A DNA stretch of 64,000 nucleotides from Varroa destructor. Lineage: Eukaryota; Arthropoda; Arachnida; Mesostigmata; Varroidae. The translations under genes and the position numbers were made by a program. Below are positions 22,353 through 33,499 of this stretch, one piece after another (positions within the stretch are counted from its first letter, which is position 1; every line of letters begins with the position of its first letter). The stretch spans positions 23,404,330-23,468,329 of the forward strand of contig NW_019211459.1 in NCBI RefSeq assembly GCF_002443255.2, given 5' to 3'. A model generated the notes under the pieces. The model saw nothing but the letters and a program-made list of their open reading frames with translations, was not told the DNA's origin and made no database searches.

Positions 22353-23270
22353 TTGGACGCTATAATAAAAAAAACTCTGTCAGGACTTTTTGCCAGTGAT
22401 CATACAGGGCGAACCTACGAGCATGCTGACCGTAGACATCCTGCGGCTCGCCATTGTCTGTGTTTCGGTTCTGCCTCGTTGTTGGTTGCACGACAGCTTC
22501 ACCTCGTTGCCTTTTTTGACGAACGATGTCGTTGTTTTTGATGCTAGCGGCAATGTCTGATATAGCTTTACCACCGGCTCTGACACGTTGTTTCGTCACC
22601 CCCTTTCTATGGCTGGTCTGTTGGCCTGAGACCCTTCACTCTTGTTGTGGTGGCAATGAGTGGCCAACTACAATATCGTCCGGAGGCGTCCCTAATACGC
22701 CTATACGTGCCTCCTTTTTCAACTGTTGTCGAGGAGCCGGCATTGGTCAGCAGTTGCAGAGAGTCAGTCAGTCAGTCGTACATAGGTCAGCCTGGCGTAC
22801 GGTCGTTATATCAGAACAACAACAACACAAGCGCCGCCAGCAACAACGGTGACAAATAGAAAAAAGCTCATTTTTCGCGCTTGCACGCCTAACTTTCAAG
22901 TTTTGTTGTCGTATTACTGTGGTTGTGACCGCCATCGCGATGGCAGCGGCCAGGCGAAGGGGGTTTGTGTCTTGTGTATTTGACTTGTGTCCGCTTTCAT
23001 CCTTCGCCAACCCCTGTACAATCCGCCTACACATCCTGTTACAGTCATAAGAAGTTGAGGCGGCCAGCTTTGCGTGTGGTACGGGTCCAGCCATCTCCGT
23101 TTACCATCAAGGCTTTGGATCACGACGGCCATGTACTTTGCCCAGACGTCATCCTCTTTGTGCGCCTCTTTTCTATCTAGTAGGTATCCATTCGCATCCA
23201 CACAAAGTTTTGCTACTTGTCGTCTGTCCTAGTGTTATTTTTGTTGTTGTTGCTTATCATTATTATGTAA
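22353..23270. other. C/T- and triplet-rich island, no supported gene
   Basis: GC-richer DNA with imperfect GTT/CAA triplets and a GTCA tetranucleotide patch near 22757-22775. Many frames are open on both strands (to about 110 codons), but none has convincing splice support. A GTAAGT at 23267 ends a hydrophobic stretch. Confidence 0.5.
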
Positions 23271-25079
23271 GTACAATGACTATGTTTCAGCTGTGTCGCA
23301 ATGCACTGGTTAATTCGGAACAACAACCAGCTTTAAAAGTATACTTTGCGGACTTGTGCATGTTTCATAGTGTTTTTGATTAGTGTCGCTTAGGGTGTCT
23401 AGCAGTCGTTAGTCGTTGACAAGGCTTGCCCTGAGTCAATTCTAATGGTGCACCTGTTGAGTATGTTCGCGCTTGAGCATGATTATTTTGGAGTGTGCTT
23501 ATTTTTCCCTTTTTTTCTTTTTGAGCCAGAACGTGTATCGTAATAACTGTGTACCGATGGTTCAAAATGGCGTAAAGCAGTCCTCCCAAAATTGATGAGA
23601 TGCTGGCCTGATTCACTATTTTGGATTTCACAAAAAACACAGCAAATGTTTTGTTACTGTATGCACCTCAAATCACTTGCTACACGCACCATGGAACTAG
23701 GTGTGCCAAGGAGCTTATTTTTGCCAGTAATAATTGGTAGAGAAGCCTGATAAGAAGGGACTTCGCAACGGAGACGTCGTTCAGCTAAACATTGTTCGAC
23801 GGGTCAAAATGGACGCTTTCACTCCGTTCAACGTTATCATCTAATCGTTATTGTACTGATACGGTCACGCAATTCCCTAAGAATGAAGTGTGTGTGTGTG
23901 TGTGTATCGATCTAGTAAGCAAATTTTGCCGCCGTACGTTTGGATAGCGTGCTGCACGACTGTCAAAGTGGACAAAGCATTACCAAGATGACAAATAGTT
24001 AATGCAACGGGATACCCTAATATCACAGCACTAAAAAACTCAGTGGAAAAAAAAATAGCCACGACTGAAAAGTATAAGCAGCTGCTTTTATATTTTTGCT
24101 TCGATATCTTAGGCTTCCTTTACTATCTGAATTTGGTAATGTATCGTATGATATCTTCGCATACACGGATAGCCAAATGAGTCTGCTTCCGATGCTCAAG
24201 AATCCAGAGTACTGATCAAGTGTCGTTAGCTTGTTCTAAATAGCGTATGCTGTTATGATTGTTATTGCTATTACAACTATGAGTCGAGAAGCAAGAAATA
24301 ACTGCTGGACGGAGAAGGGAACATCGTGTCGCTTCAAATGGATTCAGTTACTTCAGCGATGACTTTCGTGAAAAGGCAGGACCCATTTTCGCCTTGGATG
24401 AGTAGGCCACAGTCGTGTGCCATACATAGTCTGCTACACTGATGCCCCTGACCGTCAGATAGCCTAAATGTCCGGTCCGAACTCGGGATATGTGATACAC
24501 AAGATGGGAACGGAGAAAGAAAAATCTCCTGGGCTATAGCCAATGAACGACTACGGCTTGCCGCTCCCTTAGCTAGTTCGAGGGAGTGTGTTTGGCCGGA
24601 TGAGCTGTGGACCATCGGGACTGTATACATGCTGTTTCGGCCCCGAGTGTCCGGCGCACGCTGAATACCAAAGCGGAAGAGGAGGCTCCTACGCGCCTAC
24701 GATGCGATGGCCGCGCTTGTTGAGTAGAGAAGATGATCACAATGAAACGAGAGGGTACTACCCAGTCCTACTGCTACACTCCCACACACTCTGCTCTCCG
24801 AATGTCTCCGGAAGGATGCAATATTTTCACAAGTTTCGCACAACTAGCCGGCGCTGCCGTAACCGCCTTTGCCGCTGTAACAGCGGTCGCTACGCCAAGC
24901 AGTATCCAGCAGCGGGGCCGATTCGTCCCGACTTTCCCTTCTACGTATCCTTCCCAGCAACGAGTGAACGAGGTCGTTCTCTACTGCTACTCACAGACAC
25001 TGCCTGGCTGTGAAACCCCGCGCGATCACTGGGCGCGCAAATACTTTGACTGTTAGAATTGGCCAAACTGACTGGTTGA
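23271..25079. other. non-coding or unresolved stretch
   Basis: AT-rich to 24300, including a (GT)n run at 23888-23905. From 24340 to 25060 GC is higher, and two overlapping plus frames (24588-25013 and 24733-25056) and a minus frame (24334-24630) are open. The 24733 frame reads like a small secreted or cuticle-type protein (AGAAVTAFAAVTAVATPSS) but lacks splice or start evidence, so I do not call it. Confidence 0.45.
23888..23905. repeat. (GT)9 microsatellite
   Basis: A short uninterrupted GT run. Confidence 0.95.
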
Positions 25080-25142
25080 AAATGCTATGAGTCGTCTGCT
25101 GGAGGGCGAAATGGGGATCGGAGAGAGGATGCAGTAGGGGAG
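25080..25142 (+). CDS. candidate exon ending at a strong donor
   Basis: Twenty-one codons (ending GDRREDAVGE) run to an ideal donor, GGGGAG followed by GTGAGT. Phase 0 joining across a 77-base intron to the exon at 25220 continues the same hydrophilic composition. The 5' boundary is unknown because a stop precedes at 25077 and no clear acceptor or ATG in this frame is seen. Another frame has an ATG (MSRLLEGEMGIGERM) that stops just before the donor. Confidence 0.27.
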
Positions 25143-25219
25143 GTGAGTGGGTTAACGCGTCAACAGAAGCCTTCGCAGAGCAGCCTTAGTTCCGGCTAGC
25201 ACGGTTTTGGATGTTTCAG

Positions 25220-25489
25220 GCTGAACGACAGGAGGCGTCCGACGAAACGGCGAAGCCAAACCGGAGAAACGCCGAAAGAGCGCTAGGGGCGCAGAGGAAG
25301 AGCGAACGGAAGAACGGCGCCGGTCTCAGGCCAGTACTAGAGAAGCCGCTGCAGCCGTCGTTGCTGCCAACCGACACAATGCCCCTTGCCTTCCGTAGGT
25401 TCTTTGTTATACACTTGGTCATTGCAAGACGCGTGTCAGCAAGTACTGAGCAGTTTGCTGGGTGGCTGCGTTTGTCAGCTTATGCCTAA
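25220..25489 (+). CDS. candidate terminal exon, charged low-complexity protein
   Basis: After the acceptor cacggttttggatgtttcag the frame is open for 89 codons to TAA at 25489. The first half is strongly charged (AERQEASDETAKPNRRNAER), typical of a disordered region. The second half is more hydrophobic (RRFFVIHLVIARRVSAS). It joins in phase 0 to 25080-25142 through a 77-base intron with good signals at both ends. No family is recognised. The GC-rich island context makes a chance open frame plausible. Confidence 0.32.
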   Translation, partial: AERQEASDETAKPNRRNAERALGAQRKSERKNGAGLRPVLEKPLQPSLLPTDTMPLAFRRFFVIHLVIARRVSASTEQFAGWLRLSAYA

Positions 25490-25499
25490 AGTGGACGAA

Positions 25500-26010
25500 T
25501 CGCCGGTGGACCGTCTTTGGTTATATGGGCTATGAATATAACAATATTATTAGTATGAATTGTTCAAATAGTCGGCAAATTCGGCTAAATTCCAACCCAG
25601 TGCTTGCTCACTCACCAACTCGTTGCCTAGCTAGTTGTGCCGACAAGCAACACCGTTAGGGATTGAACCACAGATGAACACGGTTATACAGGCATATCTA
25701 TCGGGGACCACAGGCAGACGCCGCGAACTGGGCGGACGTCTTCGAATAGCAAGTCGAAGGCTCATCCAGGAACTATGATACTGAGATCGTTGAGGCGAGG
25801 CCGAATACGAACAGTCGTTTTCATTCGAGGCCGTCGCACTTTTTGATTTGACTCAAGCAGCTACAATAGCAGGACAACAGCAATAGTGCCATAGCGGTAT
25901 GAACCGCGGAGGCGGATTCAGCCACGAAGGCCAGCACCGATAAACCCCACAGCGTTGGGGCACTTCTCAACTTTTTGAACTGTTTCTTTTGGTTTTGAAG
26001 ACCCAAAGAA
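25500..26010. other. non-coding upstream of candidate gene
   Basis: No supported gene is seen. It would be the promoter region of the candidate gene starting at 26011. A minus-strand GTGAGT near 25605 has only a 14-codon open frame upstream. Confidence 0.5.
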
Positions 26011-26079
26011 ATGGAAGCAGACAACTATAGACCACGTCATAACGCAAGAAAGCTGTATAGGAAATCTTCTTTTTCATTC
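26011..26079 (+). CDS. candidate first coding exon
   Basis: ATG in a good context (aaagaaATGG) opens exactly 23 codons (MEADNYRPRHNARKLYRKSS...) ending in phase 0 at a perfect GTAAGT. An in-frame stop lies just upstream, so this ATG would be the start. Two downstream acceptors fit in phase 0: at 26408 (product ends after 37 more codons at 26522) and at 26605 (58 more codons to 26782). The peptide is basic and has no signal sequence or known domain. The combination of start context, perfect donor and in-phase partners makes this one of the better models. Confidence 0.38.
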
Positions 26080-26408
26080 GTAAGTAATTCAGATTTTAGA
26101 AGTACATGTCATAAGGGTTGACACGTACGAGGCGGATAGGGCTTACTTATATGGACTTATTCGAAATAGAAAATAGTTAAAGAACAGTTTGCGATCTTGA
26201 GGTTCTGAGAAAAATAAATACTACTGTGACTCATAAGTGAAAACATGAAATTGCCTTTACGGAACATATAAATATGATGCGGATGAAGTTTTGACATATA
26301 AAAGAAATAGAGTAGGTCCTACGTCGCATTTTTCAGAGACTGTTTCACGATTGTAGCATATTCCCTTACCGCTAGTCCATTGTTTTATAGAGACACAGCG
26401 TGTTTCAG

Positions 26409-26522
26409 GTAGTCTCTGGGACTGCCGGTGGGAATGTTGTACCAATGCCAAAAGTACCTCGAAGCTCCTGTATCAATAACATGCGAGGTCTAGCGATTCC
26501 TGCAAACCCCACCGCTGCGTAA
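26409..26522 (+). CDS. candidate alternative terminal exon
   Basis: The acceptor ends agcgtgtttcag. The phase-0 frame reads 37 codons (VVSGTAGGNVVPMPKVPRSS...) to TAA at 26522. Joined to 26011-26079 across a 329-base intron it gives a 60-residue protein. It competes with the exon at 26606. A 37-codon open run has an appreciable chance probability (roughly one in six), so support is modest. Confidence 0.22.
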   Translation, partial: VVSGTAGGNVVPMPKVPRSSCINNMRGLAIPANPTAA

Positions 26523-26605
26523 ACTTTTCGAAATTAGATAAAGTGTAAAATTCTTTCATTACTATGATGAAAAGAGGAAATTAACTTAGTTCATTGTTGC
26601 GCCAG

Positions 26606-26782
26606 AACTACGACATCTGCGGTAGACCCGACGGCAGCATCGGTAGACGCGTGCACTGTAGCAACGAGCATAAGAAAAGTGTTAAATACGATGTAACAAC
26701 GAAGACTGGCCAACTGAACCGTACAAACAAAGCTGACAATCAACTGGACTTTGTCAAGATTCGTTCTCTGTTATCATGTTGA
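26606..26782 (+). CDS. candidate terminal exon
   Basis: The acceptor region (ttaacttagttcattgttgcgccag in register, AG at 26604-26605) has a branch-like TTAACTTA. The phase-0 frame reads 58 codons to TGA at 26782 and is polar and basic (NYDICGRPDGSIGRRVHCSN, later KSVKYDVTTKTGQLNRTNK). Joined to 26011-26079 it gives 81 residues of consistent composition. No family is recognised. Confidence 0.33.
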   Translation, partial: NYDICGRPDGSIGRRVHCSNEHKKSVKYDVTTKTGQLNRTNKADNQLDFVKIRSLLSC

Positions 26783-29513
26783 GTACGTGTGTTCTCACCA
26801 ACCATTCGAGCGGGTGCCTCCTGCCTCGGAAATATTCGACAGTCATTATACGCCGAAACATGTTGGGACCTTTTTTTGTTCCGTGGCGCCGTCACGCGGG
26901 CGACCGCCGCGAACACTTTAATCTTTCCTTTTCTATGGAAACAAGTACCGCTACTTTGTGTGCCCTACATGTATGTATGTACGTCAATGCAAGCCATTCA
27001 GAAAGTAAAAGAGAGTAAAAAAAAAACCTTCCGTGGAAAATATTACTATACAATAAAAGAAGGGAACTCTGCTAGATTCTAATGTTGGTAAAGTACGAGT
27101 TATGCAACCACGAACTGGCGTTGAATATCAGCACCCGGATACGAGCCACTGGCACTGTTGAGCGCAGGGCAAGGAGAGAGTTCGGGTAGAACCCAGTATA
27201 GAAGGAGAACACCAATCCGAGGGCAAGCACGACAACTAACGCGAGAAGGGTATTGCCAGTCAGAAATAACTCGCAACCGGAAAGTCAATTCCGTAGTAAC
27301 AGTAGCAGTAGCGGTAAGACTAGCAGAACCAGCAGGCTATTCTGTAAGGGGCCAACCCTCGTCTCGCCCCACTCTCTGTGACCGCCATACTCAGGACAGA
27401 GGACAAAGCCAAACGAAAAAGTAAAGATCAGCTCGCAGTCATTCGCGGAGCTACAGACAAAGGACGACACAAAGGAGCAAAGCCGTCGCGCACCGCTGCC
27501 CCGGAAAGAGCTAACATGCACAGGGCACCGCGCCACATCAGTACCATGCAAAAGGCACCAGCAAAAGTAAGCTTCGATGCCGAATTCTTGTTGTCCTGAT
27601 CCGGCCGGCTTTGGCCGTTCTTGCTCTTTTCGTTGTTGTTGTCCTTGTCGTCTGCGGCAACTGCAGCGGCAGCAGCGGCGGAGCTTTAACCCGATTATAA
27701 GTCAGGCGCGAGCAGTTCGTGGCTGTTCACCGCGGGACTCCGCGCACTCGGTGCGGCGCCACTTGATGAAAGTGCGCAACAAACGAATCCGGAGCCCCGC
27801 GGCGGGTTAGCGTAACATGGGCTAGAGAGTGAACCGCTGAGAGCTGCTGATGAATCTTCACTAACGCTTGGACTAGCATTGGTGCTGGTAGTGAGGGAAG
27901 ACACGATGGTGAATGCGGTGTACGCGTCAACCAGACAGGATCCCGAGTCCAGCGAGCCAAGTTCTTCCAGCTAGCCCCAACGAGGCGCCTCCCGTCGGGG
28001 ACACGCGTATCCCACGGCCCTAGGCCCCATACTGGCGTTTGCTGCTAAACTGGGAGTCAGACATCATATCGTTGGACCGACAATAGGGCGACGAGCTATG
28101 GGATCTAGCATTTATCGTGTTTTCCTGCCGCTGTTGCCGGATTTGCTGTCGCCTCGGCTGTTCTTGGTTGTTTTTCTTATACCCTCCTTAGTCGTTGGCT
28201 GCTTATCGTCGAAGAGCTTCGTCCTGCAAGCTTTGGATGATCGTTGTTAACCGACGATATGACGAAGGACGACGAAATCAAATGCTTGGTGGCTAGACTA
28301 TCAGGCGAGTAAGAATCATAAAAAGCGTGCAGGACGTAACACCGCCTCTTTGTTTAGTTGCAAACCTATCAACAACCCGTTCGACTTTTGCTAACATGTA
28401 ACGTCGCCGTGAGCAGCTTACCCTTACAATGTGCCTTGTTTTGTTCTGACCGAAATTGCATTCTCGGCTGCAAAATAGAGCGACATAAGAAAAACGTCTA
28501 TATGAACCACCGCCACGAGGAAAAATATTAGTTTCTCATTAAGGAAAAAAAACTTAAAAAGCGAAAGACTTTTCGCTGTCCTGAAATGATTTGATCGTGA
28601 GGGAAGGGCTTACACTTTGGCGTAACAGTACTTCCATTAGGTACAATACATTGTTACGCTTAAATAAAGGCTTATATAGCTATATATGGGCCAGTTGTTT
28701 AAGAATAACACTGGGGGTTTTTTCTACGTGCGAACTTGCTTGATAATATTTAGACAAAAACGAGTTCTTATTAAAAAAAAAATAATAGTGTAGCATACTA
28801 ATAGCCAACATGTTCCATCAAATATATCTATTTATGCATTTATGTTTCAGCCGGCCTGGAAGTGGACTAGCCAATAAATAGTGTACGCACACGATGCTTT
28901 AGAAGACGTTGGCAGCAAGCTAAATGCGCCTGCGATCCTAAGGACAGCATTTTCGTTACTTGTTATTCGTCCTTCGCCAGGATCAGATTAGCCGGCCCAG
29001 GTGTGGCCCAGTTGCATTTCTACCAGTATTTCTTACGCTGGTCTCTTACCCAGAAGAGTACGATTATGAGGCGATATAAACTCGTTTGAATTAAGCGCGT
29101 TCCAAACTACGTTCCAGATGATTTTACGTAAAATGTCTTTGTTTTGAAACATTTTAAAGAAAAAATACCCTTTAGAAGGGGCGACTCGTTACGCAGAAAT
29201 AGTGCAGGTGCTTAGGTAACGAGTGGTCTAGGACGGCAAGTAGCCAATAGATTCAATTTATCCTACGACATGTTATTGCTAATGCCTGATGGGTTGATAC
29301 AATATGAATATTTTATTCTTTTTTTTTTTTTTTTTTTTCTACTCTATGGACGCAGCCAAAACTGCTCTCAAACAGTATAACGACGCCCTTTGTTCTGATA
29401 CTTGTAGTAATACTATCAAATTGTTACAATGGTCGGTAAGATGAAAAAGAAACATCCCTATCTTGAGCGTAGGCTTCTAACATAGTCTACACAAATAAAC
29501 GCAAATAACTATT
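26783..29513. other. non-coding; GC-rich island then AT-rich
   Basis: From 27100 to 28060 the DNA is GC-rich with several open frames on both strands and CAG/GCG-type triplets (27654-27685). None has splice support and the translations are low-complexity. From 28060 to 29513 no frame exceeds 60 codons. A 20-base T run lies at 29319-29338. Confidence 0.5.
29319..29338. repeat. poly-T run (20)
   Basis: The longest homopolymer in the window. A second T run of 14 lies at 29619-29632. Either could be the tail of an old retroposed copy on the minus strand, but no element body is recognised. Confidence 0.95.
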
Positions 29514-29547
29514 AATTTCCATGCTCGCCGACGCGAACATGGAAATT
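29514..29547. repeat. hairpin, 10-bp stem
   Basis: Perfect arms aatttccatg and catggaaatt flank a 14-base GC-rich loop. Confidence 0.93.
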
Positions 29548-29759
29548 CGCATGTGTTTCTCAGAGCGACATTTCTAATTCCTCAACTAATGAAAATATTG
29601 TAAGACGGGAACTTATCGTTTTTTTTTTTTTTCTCTAAATGTGAATCACCTTAATTACAACAGGAGCCTCCATTAAAAACGAAGATAGCATTATCTCACA
29701 GTGCTCTTGAAATGTTCAATATGCCTATATGAAGCTTTATTTTCAATTCAATAAGCGTA

Positions 29760-31259
29760 TTATTCAAACTTGACCAGCTACGGTAGGTCGGCAATGTTTC
29801 CAAGTCTATCGACCCTCTGCGCGAGTTATGCTATTGTATTCACGAGGCCTCGTTTTCGTCGGCTGCATCTTCATGATGTGACTATGAAACATATCCCATT
29901 GCCTTTCTGCATCCCACACTTGGGCAAATATGATGCAACCAGAACCTACGAAGTGCTGACCATGCACTTCACTCACTCGCGTCGGAAGAATCTCAGAACA
30001 AGAGGCTTTCTGTATCTGACGATGCATGTCGTCCACCCCCTAAGGTTTCCTCCCTAAAGGTATACTTAACTAAGTTGTTTATCATATACGCGTTTCCCAC
30101 TAGTTATTCGTAAGAGCTCGTAGCGCTATTTACTATTTCGGAACGTCCTAGAGTCTTGAGTGATCTAGACGATTCGTTAATGGCTGTGGTATTGTTTCAA
30201 ATCTGAGCAATCTGAGCGTATGCACAGGTTTCATCTCGCACTGAAAGCTGGTCGTCTGATGCAATGCTAAACGGCGGTATCGGGACTAAGCATTAAGACG
30301 CCTCGCTGAAGTTAGCTGTTGTAGGCGCCATTTTTTGGATCTGTTATTCTTAAAATATACGACAAGAGTATCGTCTGCTATTCGAGTAATTCGAGTTTAC
30401 TATTTTTTTGCAAGACGCCATTTTGAAGCTAGGCAATTAGAAACATCTAAATTGAGCAGTTCGCTCTTAGTTATTCTTGTTTTTGAATAAAATTACGAAG
30501 TATTTTAAGACTAGATATAAATTCATTGGAAATAACGATGTGGTCTTTGATGCACCGCCTGAGGCTAGGGCTTCTGTGACGCGCCTTGACTATATCATAC
30601 TAACAGGGGCTATATTCTTCTACTGTCTGATCCCATCATCTAACTATAACGTCGATGTTTGCTTTATTCAGCCTATAGGAATAGGGACCCGCCCAAACCA
30701 ATTGATAAGTGCTATATGGAACTAACGGTGGCTTCACACAACGGCAAAAACGTCAACCACACTAACTGCTATGGCTTACGCTGATACAGCTCCGAAATAC
30801 GCATCGTCATCTGATTACGCCGTTGTCGCCGCCAACTTTCTGTTGCGAAAAAAAGCAGAATCGCCGCTACTTCATGCAAATGCTTATCTCTTAGTGTTTA
30901 TGTGCAATGTCGAAATAACTCTAGAGATTTCCTGGCGTAAAATACGTAAAAAAATCATATGAAACAGATACAATTTTTACTGTAGATGACAAATAGTTGA
31001 AATACGTTCTTTTCTAAGATTGACGGCACTGGTGATTTTATAAGCAAAGCTATTTTTACGATTTTCTCGATTAATACGCCTGTTAAAAATGATACAAAAT
31101 CATCGTGACATTTAGTAGCTTTGCTATATAACCCTAGAGTAGTCCTTGCCTCGAACGTAGCATTAAGTACAGCATAGCCTTATTCGTAGATGAAGATCTG
31201 AAGCCCTATAGTCCCACACCGAGTTCCCCTATTCGACTATTATTGTTATTGCTACATAT
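29760..31259. other. mostly non-coding, weak open frames
   Basis: Antisense frames overlap at 29770-30057 (plus) and 29806-30036 (minus). The minus one contains an ATG whose 16 codons reach a GTGAGT. Two AT-rich plus frames follow (30477-30725 and 30771-30962, the latter with a real ATG reading MAYADTAPKYASSSDYAVV). None is supported beyond being open. Confidence 0.45.
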
Positions 31260-31706
31260 CTACCTATTGCGAGTCTGTGATCTGATCAGGACGCGCCCCA
31301 ATTTCAATGCACTCCAAATTCGAACGATTCTCCGAGCAGCATTTCCAATACAATCAACGCTCACAGGGAACCACTGACGGAGGGAAAGGTCATAGAAGTT
31401 GAGCTGTTCCATTGGCACCAGTTTAGTCTTCAGATAAGGGTCATCGTCGCATGACATGTTCCCATAGCGACTCTCGTAAGTGGGTCCGTCGCTCCGTTTT
31501 TCGCTCTCTTCAAGTTGCGCCTCAGCATGGCATACGCCCTGAACAGTAAAGCCATGGAAGCGCATGCAACATGCGCTCCACCCGCCTTCGACTGATGGGA
31601 CACCGTAAGGACACAGAGCCGTGTGAATAGCTTTCATGACCCCCGCTAAACGATGACTTCGCATGCGCGAGTTCAACACGTCTTCGCGGTTTGCGCATGA
31701 CACCAT
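31260..31706 (-). CDS. candidate single-exon ORF, unknown protein
   Basis: This ATG-started frame of 148 residues has a good start context (atcATGG) and G at the first position of about a third of codons (47 of 148 by my count). The GC-richer patch coincides with the frame. The translation looks like a soluble cysteine-containing protein (SDGPTYESRYGNMSCDDDPY, then LVPMEQLNFYDLSLRQWF). No signal peptide or known domain is seen. A shorter overlapping minus frame (31522-31752) is a likely shadow. No poly-A signal is obvious close by. Chance is possible given the number of open frames of this size. Confidence 0.37.
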   Translation of the reverse strand: MVSCANREDVLNSRMRSHRLAGVMKAIHTALCPYGVPSVEGGWSACCMRFHGFTVQGVCHAEAQLEESEKRSDGPTYESRYGNMSCDDDPYLKTKLVPMEQLNFYDLSLRQWFPVSVDCIGNAARRIVRIWSALKLGRVLIRSQTRNR

Positions 31707-31759
31707 GATGAGATGACCTCGTGAGTCTCTCGTTTAGCCATGTGACATACAATGACTAG

Positions 31760-33016
31760 CAGGGGCTCTTTTTCTGGGAAAATTATCTTTTAAACAGGCC
31801 AATATGGAGATGCTCTCTCGGACATCTAGATGGAGACAATATTTTGCCAAACGTAAGAAATCAAACGCAAACTTAATATATTTATACGATAAGGAACACT
31901 CGGCCTACATTTTGTTGTGAGTCTGCGACCACTCTGATGGGACTGATCGCCGACATAACCCAAATATGTATGAGAAAGGCCGAAAGACTGTTGGTCGGCT
32001 TAGCACATTCATGGGAGGCCCTGGCTAGTTGATTTGCTTACTTGACAGCTCCCACGGTCCAGCGATGGCGTACTTCACACAGCACGTTGCATCACCTAGA
32101 ACTTTTGTGCGACTGCTTTCAACCGCAAGTTCACTAGGCTGCCTGCTAGTCTCCCTTTTATTCCTAATGCTATATAAATTGGTATTAGTTGATTATTATC
32201 TTGCATGAAACATCACGCTAAGATGGAATGCCACCGTTCTGGTAAACGCGTGAGTGAACTCTGAAACAGTTTTTGTTTAGCGCCTATGTAATACGAATGT
32301 GTTCACGCACTCAAGGACCGCAGACGGTTCCTAGGATCGATGCACGAGTCCCTAGATAAGGCAGAAAATAGTTACTAGCATGTTTCTCATTAGAAAGTCT
32401 AGATGAAAGACCTGGCCAGGGATTACTAACTAGCTTTAAAGAATACGAATAGGTTAAGTAAGGAAAAAGTATTTGTGATTTATTAATTATAAAAGCTCAT
32501 AAAATTTTCCTTTCACGATCACGAACCCACACTTTTGAAAATTCTGCCTGAACGCGAACAAAAGAATAAACAAAGCTGTGAACTTAGTGGATTCTGGAAA
32601 TGATGGATAAATAGCGTGGCTAGTAGCTGTTTGTAAGGCACAACGCCATGAAAAAGAGATGTATAAATACACCTTTAGGAAATGAACAAAAAAAATTATC
32701 AAGAACTTATTTATTTCAAAAAGCATTGCTTGCTTTACGATCTCTGCCCTTGCTGCTGCCTTAAACCATTTCACCATGGCTGTGGATAAGATTTTTCGTA
32801 TATTTGCTTCCAACGCACTTGCTTTGCCAGTAGTGGCTCTGCTACGCCATTACTAACCCACTATCCCGAGTCGCTTACGCCGGTATGTTCGCCTAACAAA
32901 CGTCTTTCAGGGGTTTTCTAGCGCACCCCTTGTATTGAGGGTTTCTCTGATCCCTCTCTATTCCCCCGCCAACACCTCCCGTGTTCTTTTCTTCGTGACG
33001 TGCTACCGGCATAGTC
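31760..33016. other. non-coding stretch
   Basis: No supported gene is seen. One AT-rich minus frame (32487-32813, hydrophobic) has no splice support. Confidence 0.55.
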
Positions 33017-33024
33017 CTACTTAC

Positions 33025-33226
33025 GCAAGCGCACCCTTATTCCCCCAGTTGCTGCTTCGGCTGCAGGGGCCGTCGTCGTGGCTTGGAGTTTGAGCAGATT
33101 GTAAATCCAATGATGTCGCATGATTCGGCGGCAGACAAGCTCCGCGGGTGTTAGCCATCCCCGTCTTCCATCACCTCTTATCTCCGTGGCGGTCGCAGCT
33201 CGTCTTCCTTTCTTGGCGCCGCTCAT
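33025..33226 (-). CDS. candidate first coding exon, basic protein
   Basis: On the minus strand an ATG at 33226 opens 67 codons plus one base to a perfect GTAAGT at 33024. It begins MSGAKKGRRAATATEIRGDG, continues with an aromatic stretch (MRHHWIYNLLKLQ) and becomes alanine/threonine-rich. Start context is weak. The next exon was not found. If real, the GGTC repeat at 33296-33324 lies about 70 bases upstream of the start. Confidence 0.3.
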
Positions 33227-33295
33227 ATGTAACTCACATCTCGGTACGAGCTAGGTTTAGCAGCTTTGGGATACTGCTGATGGTTTTGTTAGCGT

Positions 33296-33324
33296 GGTCG
33301 GTCGGTCGGTCGGTCGGTCGGTCG
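33296..33324. repeat. (GGTC)7 tetranucleotide repeat
   Basis: Seven near-perfect GGTC units in a GC-rich island. Confidence 0.97.
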
Positions 33325-33499
33325 ACGGCTAGAACTTGGCCGCCACCGAGTCATCGGCAGCGAAGCAGGGGACCACGAAAAGTCCGTGCCCGTTCAAGCT
33401 GCCCCCAGTTTGTCCCTCTGCTTCGCCCTTTAGACCCCTCTGGGCATCCACAGACGAGAAGCCGCTGGTTGGACGACACTTTTAGTCATCATCGATTTT